Source: Flavobacteriaceae bacterium (GTDB taxonomy: Bacteria; Bacteroidota; Bacteroidia; Flavobacteriales; Flavobacteriaceae). From it: 40,402 nucleotides of DNA. Made by a program: the position numbers and the translations under genes. The notes beneath the pieces are model-generated. The model ran no database searches and was not told the origin of the DNA. It saw only the letters and a list, made by a program, of their open reading frames with translations. Location of the stretch: NCBI GenBank assembly GCA_024644745.1, contig JAHEHF010000021.1, forward strand, positions 1 through 40,402. The letters are read 5' to 3'. Shown here one piece after another: positions 13,915 to 23,181 of this stretch; position 1 is the first letter of the stretch, and every line of letters starts with the position of its first letter.

Positions 13915-16686
13915 ATGCAATCATTCTTGTCAAAAGTAGTTTATGAGGTCCTTCAATCGGAAACTCGGCCGGAAGAAATCACATTTGTGCTTCCGAACAA
14001 AAGATCAGGCCTGTTCTTAAAAAACCATCTTAAAACAGCCCTGAAAGGCAATACATTTTTACCGCGAATCATAAGTATCGAAGATCTTGTTAAGGAAATT
14101 TCAGGCTTTGAATTATTGGATAATGTCAGCCTTCTTTTTGAATTCTATGCCGTTTATAAAACCTGTTCCCCTAAAGGAAAAACAGATCGTTTTGAAGATT
14201 TTTCCAAATGGGCCTCGATCCTTCTTCAGGATTTTAACGATATTGACAGCAACCTCTTTGATGCTGATGACCTTCTGGACTATCTCCATGACTCCAAGAG
14301 AATCGAGCAGTGGAATCTCAAAGAAAATTCCAGGACCGAACTGATCGATAATTACCTCTCCTTTTTTGAAAACATAAAAACCTATCATCAATTCTTATGG
14401 AAGCACCTATGTTCAAAAAAAATGGGCTACCAGGGGCTCGTATACCGCATTGCATCTGAAAGAATACAAGAGTATTTATCAGCTAAGCCGAGGGAGAAAT
14501 TCATCTTTGCAGGTTTCAATGCCCTGAACAAATCTGAAGAAAAAATAATTCAAAAGTTATTATTCCTCAAAAGGGCAGACATTTATTGGGATGACGATGT
14601 TTTTTACAACAACTCAAACAATCAGTCCCAACAATTCTTTAAAAAATATAAACGCGAATGGCCCCATTATATCAACCATGATTTTAAGTGGCAAGCCTCT
14701 TGCATCAACAGGAAAAAGACGATATACCTTTACGGGCTTCCAAAAAACATCAGCCAGATAAAGCATGCGGGTACCCTAATTAAAGAACTTCATTTGAATC
14801 ATGGTATTGAAGATACGGCAGTTATTCTGGGCAATGAAAAGCTTTTGCCTTCTCTTTTAAATTCGATCCCGGAAGAGATCCCCAAAGCGAACATCACGAT
14901 GGGATACGAGCTTCAGAATGTGGCATTGAGTTCCTTGTTTGAATCCATTTTCAAATTGCATTTGAACAGAAGCAGATGGAAAAAAGAAAATGCCTTCTAT
15001 CATAAAGATGTGTCAGCGGTAATCAATGATCCTTTCTTTCAGGTACTTTGGATCAATCATAATGAATTCGCCAAAAACTTTAAAAACCTGCTGTTCCAGG
15101 ACCGGGCTATTTTTATAACGGAACAGGAATTGTTGGATCTGGCAAACGGGTCCAGGGAACTCACAGAATTGTTCCACATTGTATTTCTGGATTGGGATTC
15201 TTCGGCTGAAGCCTTGATTGACAAATTTGGAGCCCTTATCGAATTTCTAAGAGCTACTGAGACGCAAAACAATCTCTATCAGGAATATCTGTACAGATTT
15301 CATAATATATTCCTGCAATTATCTAACCTCAACAGGGATTTTGGTTTTATTGACAACCTGAACACCCTTTACCAGATCTTTCACCAAATTCTCAAAACCG
15401 AGAAATTATCATTTCAGGGAGAACCCCTGGAAGGACTCCAGATCATGGGCTTGCTGGAATCAAGGGTACTCGATTTTAAACACGTGATCATCACTTCGGT
15501 CAATGAAGGATTTCTACCTGCAGGAGGGTCCAACAATTCCTTTATCCCGCTCGATATCAAAACGGAAAAAAAGATGCCCACATTCTTTGACAGAGATGCT
15601 ATTTTTTCATACCACTTTTTCAGGTTATTCCATCGGGCTGAGCATATCCATTTATTGTACAATAACATTACTGATGATTTTGGATCGGGTGAACCCAGCA
15701 GGTTTATCAGACAACTTGAAGCTGCAAAAGAATTGGGTCAGTTGGAACATGTTGACATCATTAAAAAGATTATCAGCCCCAGGTTAAACCCTCTGCCCCT
15801 TGTGTTAAATTCTATTGAAAAGACGGAAGATGTGCTTTTGAGGCTGCTCAATTTGGCTTCAAAAGGGTTCTCCCCAAGTTCTTTGGGGAACTATATTAGA
15901 AATCCCCTTGATTTTTACAAAAGAAGTGTTCTCGGAATCGAAGAGTTTGAAGAAGTTGAAGAAACGATTGCTTCAAAAACTTTCGGAACGGTAATTCACG
16001 ATAGCCTTGAACAACTTTATCTGCCTCTTAAAGGAAAGTTTCTCAACAAGTCAATCATCACTGATCTGAAATCAAAAATGACTGATGAGGTCATCAGGCA
16101 ATTTAGAAAAAGCTACTCGGTAAAATCCATTAGAACAGGCAAAAATTATTTATCCTTTGAGATTGCCAAACAATTTATTTTAAACTACCTCAACCATGAG
16201 CTCTCAGAACTTGAGCGGGGAAAAAAAATTAAAATTCTGGGACTTGAAGAATCTTTAACTGTTTCTCATCAGGTAAAAGGGTTGGATTTTCCCGTCAGGA
16301 TCAAAGGAAAGATTGACCGAATAGATGAAGTGGACGGAGTGATGAGGATCTTGGATTACAAGACAGGAAAGGTTGGACCTTCTCAGTTAAAAATTACTGA
16401 CTGGAATCTTTTGACAACGGAAGAAAAATACACTAAAAGCTTTCAGGTTTTGACTTATGCCTATCTGTATCAAATAAATCACCCTAAAGAAGATCGTGAA
16501 AGAAGTTTAGAAAGCGGAATTGTTTCATTTAAAAACCTGAAATATGGTTTTATGAAATTCAATAATGATTTAGTGACTGATGAAACACTTAAATCCTATA
16601 TCAATGAACTGGATCACCTGCTTCTCGAAATATTTGACGAAACCATCCCTTTCCGGGAAAAAGAATTACCCGTATTCAGTTTTTAA
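13915..16686 (+). CDS. AddB-like PD-(D/E)XK nuclease/helicase family protein
   Basis: This 923-residue protein resembles the AddB subunit of AddAB-type helicase-nucleases, which process double-strand breaks for recombination. The N-terminal half has helicase-like segments without a clear Walker A motif (FVLPNKRSGLFLKNHL takes its place). The C-terminal nuclease domain shows IKGKIDRID (Asp801) and ILDYKTG (Asp814, Lys816), the PD-(D/E)XK catalytic set. AddB proteins often hold an iron-sulfur cluster, with one Cys in a CPFKFF-like segment; here that region reads YIRNPLDFYKR without the Cys, so the cluster is probably absent. The partner AddA/UvrD-like helicase gene is not in this window. An alpha/beta hydrolase gene follows after 17 bases. 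Confidence 0.85.
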   Translation: MQSFLSKVVYEVLQSETRPEEITFVLPNKRSGLFLKNHLKTALKGNTFLPRIISIEDLVKEISGFELLDNVSLLFEFYAVYKTCSPKGKTDRFEDFSKWASILLQDFNDIDSNLFDADDLLDYLHDSKRIEQWNLKENSRTELIDNYLSFFENIKTYHQFLWKHLCSKKMGYQGLVYRIASERIQEYLSAKPREKFIFAGFNALNKSEEKIIQKLLFLKRADIYWDDDVFYNNSNNQSQQFFKKYKREWPHYINHDFKWQASCINRKKTIYLYGLPKNISQIKHAGTLIKELHLNHGIEDTAVILGNEKLLPSLLNSIPEEIPKANITMGYELQNVALSSLFESIFKLHLNRSRWKKENAFYHKDVSAVINDPFFQVLWINHNEFAKNFKNLLFQDRAIFITEQELLDLANGSRELTELFHIVFLDWDSSAEALIDKFGALIEFLRATETQNNLYQEYLYRFHNIFLQLSNLNRDFGFIDNLNTLYQIFHQILKTEKLSFQGEPLEGLQIMGLLESRVLDFKHVIITSVNEGFLPAGGSNNSFIPLDIKTEKKMPTFFDRDAIFSYHFFRLFHRAEHIHLLYNNITDDFGSGEPSRFIRQLEAAKELGQLEHVDIIKKIISPRLNPLPLVLNSIEKTEDVLLRLLNLASKGFSPSSLGNYIRNPLDFYKRSVLGIEEFEEVEETIASKTFGTVIHDSLEQLYLPLKGKFLNKSIITDLKSKMTDEVIRQFRKSYSVKSIRTGKNYLSFEIAKQFILNYLNHELSELERGKKIKILGLEESLTVSHQVKGLDFPVRIKGKIDRIDEVDGVMRILDYKTGKVGPSQLKITDWNLLTTEEKYTKSFQVLTYAYLYQINHPKEDRERSLESGIVSFKNLKYGFMKFNNDLVTDETLKSYINELDHLLLEIFDETIPFREKELPVFSF

Positions 16687-16703
16687 GCAAAATTATTAAA
16701 CCT

Positions 16704-17546
16704 ATGAAAATCATAAAAAATATTCAGATAGAAGGCCGTCATGAAAAACCAATCCTTGTAGACCTGTTCTTCAAGGAAAATACGGGCCCAAAAAATATTA
16801 TTGTTTTTTGCCATGGCTACAAGGGTTATAAAGACTGGGGCGCCTGGAACTTGATGGCAGAGCGATTGGCAGACCAGGGCTTCTTTTTCTTGAAAATGAA
16901 TTTCTCACACAATGGGGGAACCCCCGATCAGCCCATTGATTTTCCCGACCTGGAAGCTTTCGGGAGGAATAATTATTTAAAAGAACTGGACGATCTCAAT
17001 TCGGTTCTGGACTGGATAGGCCTCTATGGCCCGATACAAAAAGAAATTGACAAAGACAACATCTCACTGATGGGGCATTCCCGCGGGGGTGCAATCGTTG
17101 TTTTAAAAGCATCCCATGATCCCAGGATTTCAAAAGTAGTGACGCTGGCCGGAGTCTCTGACTTTGCCAGCAGGTTTCCCGAAGGTGAAACACTCGATCA
17201 ATGGAAAAAAGACGGAGTTGCCTATATTACAAATGCCCGAACCCAGCAGCAAATGCCTCATTATTACCAGTTCTATACAACCTTTAAAGAGAATGAGGCC
17301 TTCCTTAACATAAGGGAAGCCGTTCAAAACCTGAAAATTCCCTATTTGATCATTCATGGAGATCAGGATGAGACAGTTCCGCTTCAAGAGGCTCTTAACC
17401 TGAAAAGTTGGAATGAGACAAACCGTTTAGAAGTGATTGATAAAGCCAACCATACTTTTGGATGCACCCAACCCTGGGATGCACCAGAAATGCCGGAGCC
17501 ACTGATCAGGGCCCTGGAAGCAACTGTTGCATTTTTAAAAGATTGA
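16704..17546 (+). CDS. Alpha/beta hydrolase (serine esterase/peptidase-like)
   Basis: The 280-residue protein has the full triad: Ser126 in GHSRGG, Asp222 in HGDQDETVP and His250 in ANHTFG. VFCHGYKGYKDWGAW near residues 36-49 supplies the oxyanion-hole HG. There is no signal peptide, so it is probably cytoplasmic. It resembles dienelactone hydrolase/acyl-peptide esterase-like enzymes; the substrate cannot be deduced. It starts 17 bases after the AddB-like gene and is likely co-transcribed with it. A hairpin terminator lies 170 bases downstream. Confidence 0.88.
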   Translation: MKIIKNIQIEGRHEKPILVDLFFKENTGPKNIIVFCHGYKGYKDWGAWNLMAERLADQGFFFLKMNFSHNGGTPDQPIDFPDLEAFGRNNYLKELDDLNSVLDWIGLYGPIQKEIDKDNISLMGHSRGGAIVVLKASHDPRISKVVTLAGVSDFASRFPEGETLDQWKKDGVAYITNARTQQQMPHYYQFYTTFKENEAFLNIREAVQNLKIPYLIIHGDQDETVPLQEALNLKSWNETNRLEVIDKANHTFGCTQPWDAPEMPEPLIRALEATVAFLKD

Positions 17547-17716
17547 CCCCATGATTATTTTGTCGTTTTTTTTTTGACATAAAACGACTTTATAATGTTA
17601 ACCTGTTACTTTATTTCTTTACTAACAAGTGTATTTTGCAATGTTTAATCACAAAATAACCACTTAAAAATAGAGTATTTTGGATGTATTGTTTCCCTTT
17701 TTACGAGGGTAACGCC
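17547..17716 (+). other. Non-coding stretch before the 17717 hairpin (possible small RNA)
   Basis: No frame of note is present. An inverted repeat GTCGTTTT/AAAACGAC (17562-17569 and 17581-17588) lies just after the hydrolase. A near-consensus -7 box TATTTTGG (17676-17683) is followed by a small CCCT/AGGG stem-loop (17695-17709) and then the strong hairpin at 17717-17746. That could define a non-coding transcript of about 60 bases, or simply a long 3' untranslated region. Confidence 0.25.
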
Positions 17717-17746
17717 GAAAAGAGCCAATAAATATTGGCTCTTTTT
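17717..17746 (+). terminator. Hairpin terminator, 12-base-pair stem
   Basis: AAAAGAGCCAAT (17718-17729) pairs with ATTGGCTCTTTT (17734-17745) over an AAAT loop, ending in a T run. It separates the hydrolase transcript, or a small RNA, from the DUF4412 gene whose promoter begins four bases later. The stem is symmetric enough to work in both directions. Confidence 0.7.
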
Positions 17747-17749
17747 CTG

Positions 17750-17779
17750 TTTGGATCAAACGCTTTTTTTGTAACTTTA
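17750..17779 (+). promoter_or_regulatory. Promoter of the DUF4412 gene
   Basis: A perfect -33 TTTG (17750-17753), an 18-base spacer and TAACTTTA (17772-17779, one mismatch to TAnnTTTG) precede the ATG at 17811. Predicted initiation near 17785 leaves a leader of about 25 bases. Confidence 0.55.
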
Positions 17780-17810
17780 AGACAGATACTAATCCCCCAA
17801 ATCCCTCATT

Positions 17811-18728
17811 ATGAAACTTTTCAAACTACTTTCCATCTTGCTGATGGTAGGGTTTCTATCCACCAGCAATACCCATGCCCAAATTCTAAAGAAACTGAAA
17901 AAAAGAGTACAGGAAGCCACCGAAGAAGTTATTGTAGACAAGGCGGCCGATAAAGCGGCACAGGAAACAAGTAAGGCCTTGGATAGCATTCTTGAAATTG
18001 ATCCTGATTATGAATCAAAAGCCGCCAGGCAGTTACAAAATTCAATGACACAAAGCAGCGAAGGACTGCCTGTCGAAGAGATGTATAATTTTAATACTGC
18101 TGTATTTTACAACATGGAATTTAATGAAAAAGACGAATCGTCTACAGTCGAATACGTCATGTGGTTTTCAGAAAATGAAAATTACATGGCAACTCAAGTA
18201 AAAAATGTAAGTTCGAAAAAATCTGAGAAGGAAAATATGCCTGCTTCCATGTTTACTGTTCTTGATGAAAAAAATAAGGCAATGATTGTATTCATAGAAG
18301 AACAAAAAATGGCCCAGGTACTTTCGATGGATACCATGAAGGAATTATCAGAAATGGAAAATGAATCTGATGAAATTGACACAGACTATTCTGACTTGAA
18401 AAACTCCGGGAAAACCAAAAAAATACTCGGTTATGATTGTGAAGAATTCATTTCTGAAAACACAGAAAACAAATTCTCCATGTGGGTTACCCAAGACGTA
18501 AATCTATATCAGAAAAATATGTTTTTCAGCTTAAACGAATCTCTTGGAGGTAAAAAATTTAGTCACATCCCCAATGAGGCCAAAGGGTTCATTATGGAAA
18601 TGCATTATGAAAATCTGGCAAACGGTGAAAAAGGAAAAATGCTTGTTACTAAAATTGAGAAACAACCCAAATCTATTGAACCAAGTCAATACCAATTTAT
18701 AAATTTAAACCAATTAATGCAAAATTGA
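17811..18728 (+). CDS. Secreted DUF4412-type protein
   Basis: This 305-residue protein has a signal peptide MKLFKLLSILLMVGFLSTSNTHAQ. A charged helical linker follows (ILKKLKKRVQEATEEVIVDK and a KAADKAAQETSK stretch), then a beta-rich domain with VEYVMWFSENENYMA, KTKKILGYDCEEFISEN and FSMWVTQDV. The ILGYDCEEF element is characteristic of DUF4412 proteins, common in Bacteroidetes and thought to be periplasmic or surface proteins; their function is not established. It has its own promoter and stands alone between the hydrolase and nrdB. Confidence 0.75.
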   Translation: MKLFKLLSILLMVGFLSTSNTHAQILKKLKKRVQEATEEVIVDKAADKAAQETSKALDSILEIDPDYESKAARQLQNSMTQSSEGLPVEEMYNFNTAVFYNMEFNEKDESSTVEYVMWFSENENYMATQVKNVSSKKSEKENMPASMFTVLDEKNKAMIVFIEEQKMAQVLSMDTMKELSEMENESDEIDTDYSDLKNSGKTKKILGYDCEEFISENTENKFSMWVTQDVNLYQKNMFFSLNESLGGKKFSHIPNEAKGFIMEMHYENLANGEKGKMLVTKIEKQPKSIEPSQYQFINLNQLMQN

Positions 18729-18808
18729 ACAGTTTTTTTGTGCTGTCTTACAATCAAATTCCCCCTTATCGCATTGATTGTCTGCATATAACAAAATTAG
18801 GTTCGTTT

Positions 18809-18816
18809 TACATTTG
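18809..18816 (+). promoter_or_regulatory. -7 box in the nrdB leader
   Basis: TACATTTG matches the -7 consensus perfectly. If used, nrdB mRNA would have a leader of about 150 bases. Nine bases downstream is an ATG opening a 20-codon frame (18826-18888, [20 protein letters not shown]). No -33 TTG is present at normal spacing. The rest of the 246-base gap holds no other gene-like frame. Confidence 0.4.
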
Positions 18817-18974
18817 AGCCCTGGGATGATTCATAAAATACTTTTTAACGAGCATGTTAAAAACTTTTATATCAATGTGAATAAATAAGATTTTATTTTC
18901 GAACAAATAATCGAATCTTTGTACCACATTATTCCCAGAATTTTTATCCATTTTCAATTAACAATACAAGCATT

Positions 18975-19946
18975 ATGTCAAATATTGAGCCCATTTTAAG
19001 ACCTAACAAAAACAGATTTGTTATTTTTCCCATACAACATAACGATATCTGGGACTGGTATAAAAAACAGGAAGCGTCATTCTGGACTGCAGAAGAAATT
19101 GATCTTGAACAGGATGTAATTGACTGGGACAATAAATTAAGCCAGGATGAAAAATATTTTATCAAGCACATCTTGGCATTTTTTGCAGCTTCTGACGGTA
19201 TTGTGAATGAAAATCTTGCCGAAAATTTCGTCAGTGAGGTGCAATATACCGAAGCAAAATTCTTTTATGGCTTTCAACTGATGATGGAAAACATCCATTC
19301 AGAAGTATATTCTCTTCTCATTGACACTTATATCAGGAATGAAAAGGAAAAGGATGAGTTATTCAGAGCCATTGAAATATTTCCTGCCATCAAGAAAAAA
19401 GCGGATTGGGCCCTTAAGTGGGTGGAAAGTGACAGTTTTGCGGAGCGCTTGATCGCTTTCTCAGCTGTTGAAGGAATTTTCTTTTCAGGAAGTTTCTGCT
19501 CAATCTTTTGGATGAAGAAACGCGGTTTATTGCCTGGCCTTACCTTCTCAAACGAATTGATCAATCGCGATGAGGGTCTTCATGCTGATTTTGCAGTCTA
19601 TTTGCATGAAAATCATATTGAAAACAAGGTGCCGAAGGAAAGGATTACTGAAATTCTTGTGGATGCGCTAAACATTGAAAGGGAATTCATCACCGAGTCT
19701 TTGCCGGTAAGCCTGATTGGCATGAATTCAAAATTGATGACGCAATATTTGGAATTCGTAACCGACAGGTTATTGCTTGAATATGGGTGTGAAAAAGTTT
19801 ATAATGCAACAAATCCTTTTGATTTTATGGAAATGATCTCCTTGGAGGGAAAAACCAATTTCTTCGAAAAAAGAGTGTCAGAATACCAAAAAGCAGGGGT
19901 TAAGTCAGGAGGTACGGGAAGTATATCCTTTGATGCTGACTTTTAA
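18975..19946 (+). CDS. nrdB: Class Ia ribonucleotide reductase, beta (radical) subunit
   Basis: NrdB houses the di-iron tyrosyl radical that starts reduction of ribonucleoside diphosphates in NrdA. All expected residues are present: Asp74, Glu105, His108, Glu166, Glu200 and His203 as iron ligands, and Tyr112 as the radical. Their spacing equals that of E. coli D84/E115/H118/Y122 (offset 10) and E204/E238/H241 (offset 38). The 323-residue protein ends SFDADF, the short acidic tail that docks into NrdA. nrdB precedes nrdA with a 254-base gap, the reverse of the E. coli order. Confidence 0.97.
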   Translation: MSNIEPILRPNKNRFVIFPIQHNDIWDWYKKQEASFWTAEEIDLEQDVIDWDNKLSQDEKYFIKHILAFFAASDGIVNENLAENFVSEVQYTEAKFFYGFQLMMENIHSEVYSLLIDTYIRNEKEKDELFRAIEIFPAIKKKADWALKWVESDSFAERLIAFSAVEGIFFSGSFCSIFWMKKRGLLPGLTFSNELINRDEGLHADFAVYLHENHIENKVPKERITEILVDALNIEREFITESLPVSLIGMNSKLMTQYLEFVTDRLLLEYGCEKVYNATNPFDFMEMISLEGKTNFFEKRVSEYQKAGVKSGGTGSISFDADF

Positions 19947-19975
19947 TAAATCAAATTTATTTTAAGAATTGATTC

Positions 19976-20006
19976 ATGTAAGATGCTTATTATTAGTTTC
20001 TTACAT
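19976..20006. repeat. Inverted repeat between nrdB and nrdA
   Basis: ATGTAAGA (19976-19983) and TCTTACAT (19999-20006) are perfect inverted arms 15 bases apart. No T run follows, so it is not an obvious terminator. A second short inverted repeat, CTCATG/CATGAG, lies near 20150-20170 in the nrdA leader. Either could be a regulator site or an RNA stem. No NrdR box of known form was recognised. The rest of the 254-base gap holds no convincing gene. Confidence 0.35.
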
Positions 20007-20200
20007 AATTATTAACGATGATTTGTTAACAATATCTTAAAAGGCCAGTGAATGGACATAGGTTTTATTCTATTTTAGAACTGATAAAAGTCTTTTCAAA
20101 TTCAACATCATATTATTTTCTGATATGGTGCTTTTAACAAGTAATGCGGGCTCATGGCTAAGGCATGAGAGTAATTAACCTTAAAAAAACGTAAAAATAA

Positions 20201-22600
20201 ATGTATGTAGTAAAAAGAGACGGTAAAAGAGAACCGGTAATGTTTGATAAAATTACCGCAAGAGTGAGAAAATTATGCTATGGATTAAATGATTTGGTTG
20301 ATCCGATCAAAATTTCCATGAGGGTAATTGAGGGTATTTATGATGGGGTAAGCACTTCTGAATTAGATAATCTTGCCGCTGAAATAGCTGCGACTTTAAC
20401 TACTACACATCCTGATTATGCAAAAGTTGCTGCAAGAATTGCAGTATCCAACCTGCATAAGAATACTAAAAAATCGTTTAGTGAAACCATGAAGGACCTT
20501 CACGATTATGTAAACCCAAGAACCGGTAAAAAAGCGTCCATGATCGCCGAAGATGTATACAAGATCATCATGGACAATGCCAGCAAACTTGATTCGACCA
20601 TTATCTATAACCGTGATTTTGGTTATGATTTTTTCGGATTCAAAACCCTGGAACGGTCGTATTTGTTAAAAATCAATGGTCAGATCGTTGAAAGGCCCCA
20701 GCACATGCTCATGAGGGTCTCTGTCGGGATACACAAGGAAGATGTTGACGCTGCCATCGAGACCTATGAACTCATGAGTAAAAGATATTTTACCCATGCC
20801 ACACCAACACTATTCAATGCAGGGACCCCCAAACCACAAATGTCATCGTGTTTCTTGTTGCAAATGCAGGACGACAGTATAGGTGGAATTTATGATACTT
20901 TAAAGCAAACTGCGAAAATTTCACAATCGGCTGGCGGTATTGGACTTTCTATTCACAATGTAAGAGCCACAGGATCTTATATCAGAGGAACCAATGGTAC
21001 TTCAAACGGTATCGTACCCATGCTAAGGGTTTATAATGATACTGCGAGATATGTAGACCAGGGAGGTGGGAAACGAAAAGGGTCTTTTGCTGTTTACCTC
21101 GAACCTTGGCATGCAGACATTTACCAGTTTCTTGACCTTAAAAAGAACCACGGAAAGGAAGAAATGAGGGCGAGAGATTTATTCTATGCCATGTGGATTC
21201 CCGATTTATTTATGAAGCGTGTTGAAGAGAATGGAGATTGGACCCTGATGTGTCCCAATGAATGTCCACATCTTTTTGACACTTATGGAGATGAATTTGA
21301 AAAATTATACACAGGCTACGAAAAAGTTGGCAAAGGAAGAAAAACCATTAAGGCCAGGGAACTGTGGGAAAAAATTCTGGAAGCACAGATAGAAACTGGA
21401 AATCCTTATATGCTCTATAAAGATGCCGTAAACAGAAAATCCAACCATAAAAATCTGGGTACCATTCGCTCCTCAAACCTGTGTACTGAAATTATGGAAT
21501 ACACAGCACCAGATGAGGTTGCTGTTTGCAATCTGGCTTCCATTGCGATACCCATGTTTATCTCTGAAACTGCCGATGGTGAAAAGTATTTTGATCATAA
21601 AAAGCTTTTTAAGGTAACTAAAAAAATTACCCAGAACCTGGATACTGTAATAGATCAAAACTTCTACCCGGTTCCTGAAGCCGAAAATTCCAACATGAGA
21701 CACCGGCCAATTGGTATCGGTATCCAAGGGCTTGCCGATGCATTTATAATGCTTAGAATGCCGTTTACAAGCGAAGAAGCCAAAAAGCTCAATGAAGAGA
21801 TCTTTGAGACCATTTACTTTGCAGCTTTGACCTCTTCTATGGAACTGGCAAAAATCAACGGACCCTATTCTACTTATAAAGGCTCCCCTATTTCGCAGGG
21901 TGAATTTCAGTTCAACATGTGGAATATCAATGAAGATGAGCTCAGCGGTAACTGGGAATGGAAAAAACTCAGAAAAAGCATCATGAAGCACGGGGTAAGA
22001 AATTCCTTACTCGTCGCACCGATGCCTACAGCTTCAACTTCTCAGATTCTTGGAAATAATGAGGCCTTTGAACCTTATACCTCAAATATCTACACAAGGA
22101 GGGTGCTGTCAGGAGAATTTATTGTGGTCAACAAGCACCTGCTGGAAGACCTTGTGCAACTGGGCCTTTGGAACAATGACATGAAAGAAGACATTATGCG
22201 TGCCAATGGTTCTATCCAACATATAGAAACCATACCGCAGGACCTCAAGGAATTGTACAAAACCGTTTGGGAACTGAGCATGAAGGATATCATAGATATG
22301 GCAAGGCATAGAGGTTATTTTATCGATCAGTCACAATCACTGAATTTGTTCATGAAAGACCCTGACTTTTCCAAACTGACATCAATGCATTTCTATGCTT
22401 GGAAATCAGGTTTAAAAACGGGTATGTACTACCTGAGAACCAAGTCAGCTGTTAATGCCATTCAATTTACCATTTCTAAAAAAGACGAGAAACTGCCAGC
22501 CGGTGCGTCTGAAGAACAGCCTTTAACAGGAGAAGAACTCAAGGAAATGATCATCAAGTCAAGAGAGAATCCGGATGATTGTCTGATGTGTGGCTCCTGA
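20201..22600 (+). CDS. nrdA: Class Ia ribonucleotide reductase, alpha (catalytic) subunit
   Basis: NrdA reduces ribonucleoside diphosphates to deoxyribonucleotides. The 799 residues begin with an ATP-cone ([16 protein letters not shown]), the allosteric overall-activity domain. The catalytic set is present: Cys217 (MSSC), Cys428 and Glu430 (NLCTE), Cys443 (AVCNLA), the radical-transfer pair Tyr743-Tyr744 (GMYYLRT), and the C-terminal swivel Cys794/Cys797 (DDCLMCGS). The ATP-cone implies dATP feedback inhibition. A bidirectional terminator follows directly. Confidence 0.97.
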   Translation: MYVVKRDGKREPVMFDKITARVRKLCYGLNDLVDPIKISMRVIEGIYDGVSTSELDNLAAEIAATLTTTHPDYAKVAARIAVSNLHKNTKKSFSETMKDLHDYVNPRTGKKASMIAEDVYKIIMDNASKLDSTIIYNRDFGYDFFGFKTLERSYLLKINGQIVERPQHMLMRVSVGIHKEDVDAAIETYELMSKRYFTHATPTLFNAGTPKPQMSSCFLLQMQDDSIGGIYDTLKQTAKISQSAGGIGLSIHNVRATGSYIRGTNGTSNGIVPMLRVYNDTARYVDQGGGKRKGSFAVYLEPWHADIYQFLDLKKNHGKEEMRARDLFYAMWIPDLFMKRVEENGDWTLMCPNECPHLFDTYGDEFEKLYTGYEKVGKGRKTIKARELWEKILEAQIETGNPYMLYKDAVNRKSNHKNLGTIRSSNLCTEIMEYTAPDEVAVCNLASIAIPMFISETADGEKYFDHKKLFKVTKKITQNLDTVIDQNFYPVPEAENSNMRHRPIGIGIQGLADAFIMLRMPFTSEEAKKLNEEIFETIYFAALTSSMELAKINGPYSTYKGSPISQGEFQFNMWNINEDELSGNWEWKKLRKSIMKHGVRNSLLVAPMPTASTSQILGNNEAFEPYTSNIYTRRVLSGEFIVVNKHLLEDLVQLGLWNNDMKEDIMRANGSIQHIETIPQDLKELYKTVWELSMKDIIDMARHRGYFIDQSQSLNLFMKDPDFSKLTSMHFYAWKSGLKTGMYYLRTKSAVNAIQFTISKKDEKLPAGASEEQPLTGEELKEMIIKSRENPDDCLMCGS

Positions 22601-22625
22601 TCATTAGGAAACCATTAAAGGAAAT

Positions 22626-22659
22626 AAAAAAAGGAATCTGAATCAGATTCCTTTTTTTT
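22626..22659. terminator. Bidirectional terminator between nrdA and the convergent gene
   Basis: Seven A, GGAATCT, a five-base loop, AGATTCC and eight T form a near-perfect palindrome. It carries a T run in either orientation, so it can end both nrdA (plus) and the gene at 22695-23042 (minus). Confidence 0.9.
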
Positions 22660-22694
22660 ATGTTTACCATTTTCAAAATTACGTATCAAATTTT

Positions 22695-23042
22695 TTATTC
22701 AGCCTTTTCTGCCAATAAAATATCAGGAGTCATTCTTTGAGTCTCTAAAACAACAGGATCCAATTGCAGGTTTTTGTCAGACAAAATCACATTTTTAATC
22801 ACTATGGGCCTGTAACCTATAAAATCAAAGATCAGGGTGTAGCTCCCTTTGAGCAATGGTAACTGATAGATACCTTCCAGGTCTGTTTCAACACTGATAT
22901 CCAAACCCTCAACCCTAATATTTGCGAAAGCCAATGGCTGGTTTTCATAGGCCCCGTCAAGAACCTTTCCATTGATACTCATATCCTGAGCAAATCCAAA
23001 AGTGCCAATGGCTAAAAATAAAACGATCAGTAATTTTTTCAT
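22695..23042 (-). CDS. Free-standing carboxypeptidase-regulatory-like domain protein
   Basis: This 115-residue secreted protein has a signal peptide MKKLLIVLFLAIGTFGFAQ. It then has a single CarbopepD_reg_2-type beta-sandwich: NGKVLDG, PLAFANIRVEG, TDLEGIYQLPLLKGSYTLIF and DFIGYRP. In Bacteroidetes this domain usually opens TonB-dependent receptors; here no plug or barrel follows, and the protein ends with a short tail (DPVVLETQRMTPDILLAEKAE region). It may be an adaptor in the periplasm or at the outer membrane. The bidirectional terminator ends it; its promoter lies in the 139-base gap shared with the Na/Pi transporter. Confidence 0.8.
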   Translation of the reverse strand: MKKLLIVLFLAIGTFGFAQDMSINGKVLDGAYENQPLAFANIRVEGLDISVETDLEGIYQLPLLKGSYTLIFDFIGYRPIVIKNVILSDKNLQLDPVVLETQRMTPDILLAEKAE

Positions 23043-23181
23043 TCAAATAATTCTTTGAGCAAAGAAAAATATTTTTGTAAAATCTAAAGTTAACCCACAG
23101 TTAAGGAATCATTAAATTAATTCAGGTGTTCATTGCAAAATCATCCCTTAATTCTTAAGTTTATCTTATAATTTAGTGAAC

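Noticed and set aside
17562-17588. Inverted repeat GTCGTTTT/AAAACGAC after the hydrolase, considered as its terminator
   Set aside because: The T run is in the loop side, not after the stem, so it does not fit an intrinsic terminator; noted only as a repeat.
21473-21991. Long antisense open frame (172 codons) inside nrdA
   Set aside because: It lies wholly within a well-supported gene and the translation has no family character; it is a by-product of codon use on the opposite strand.
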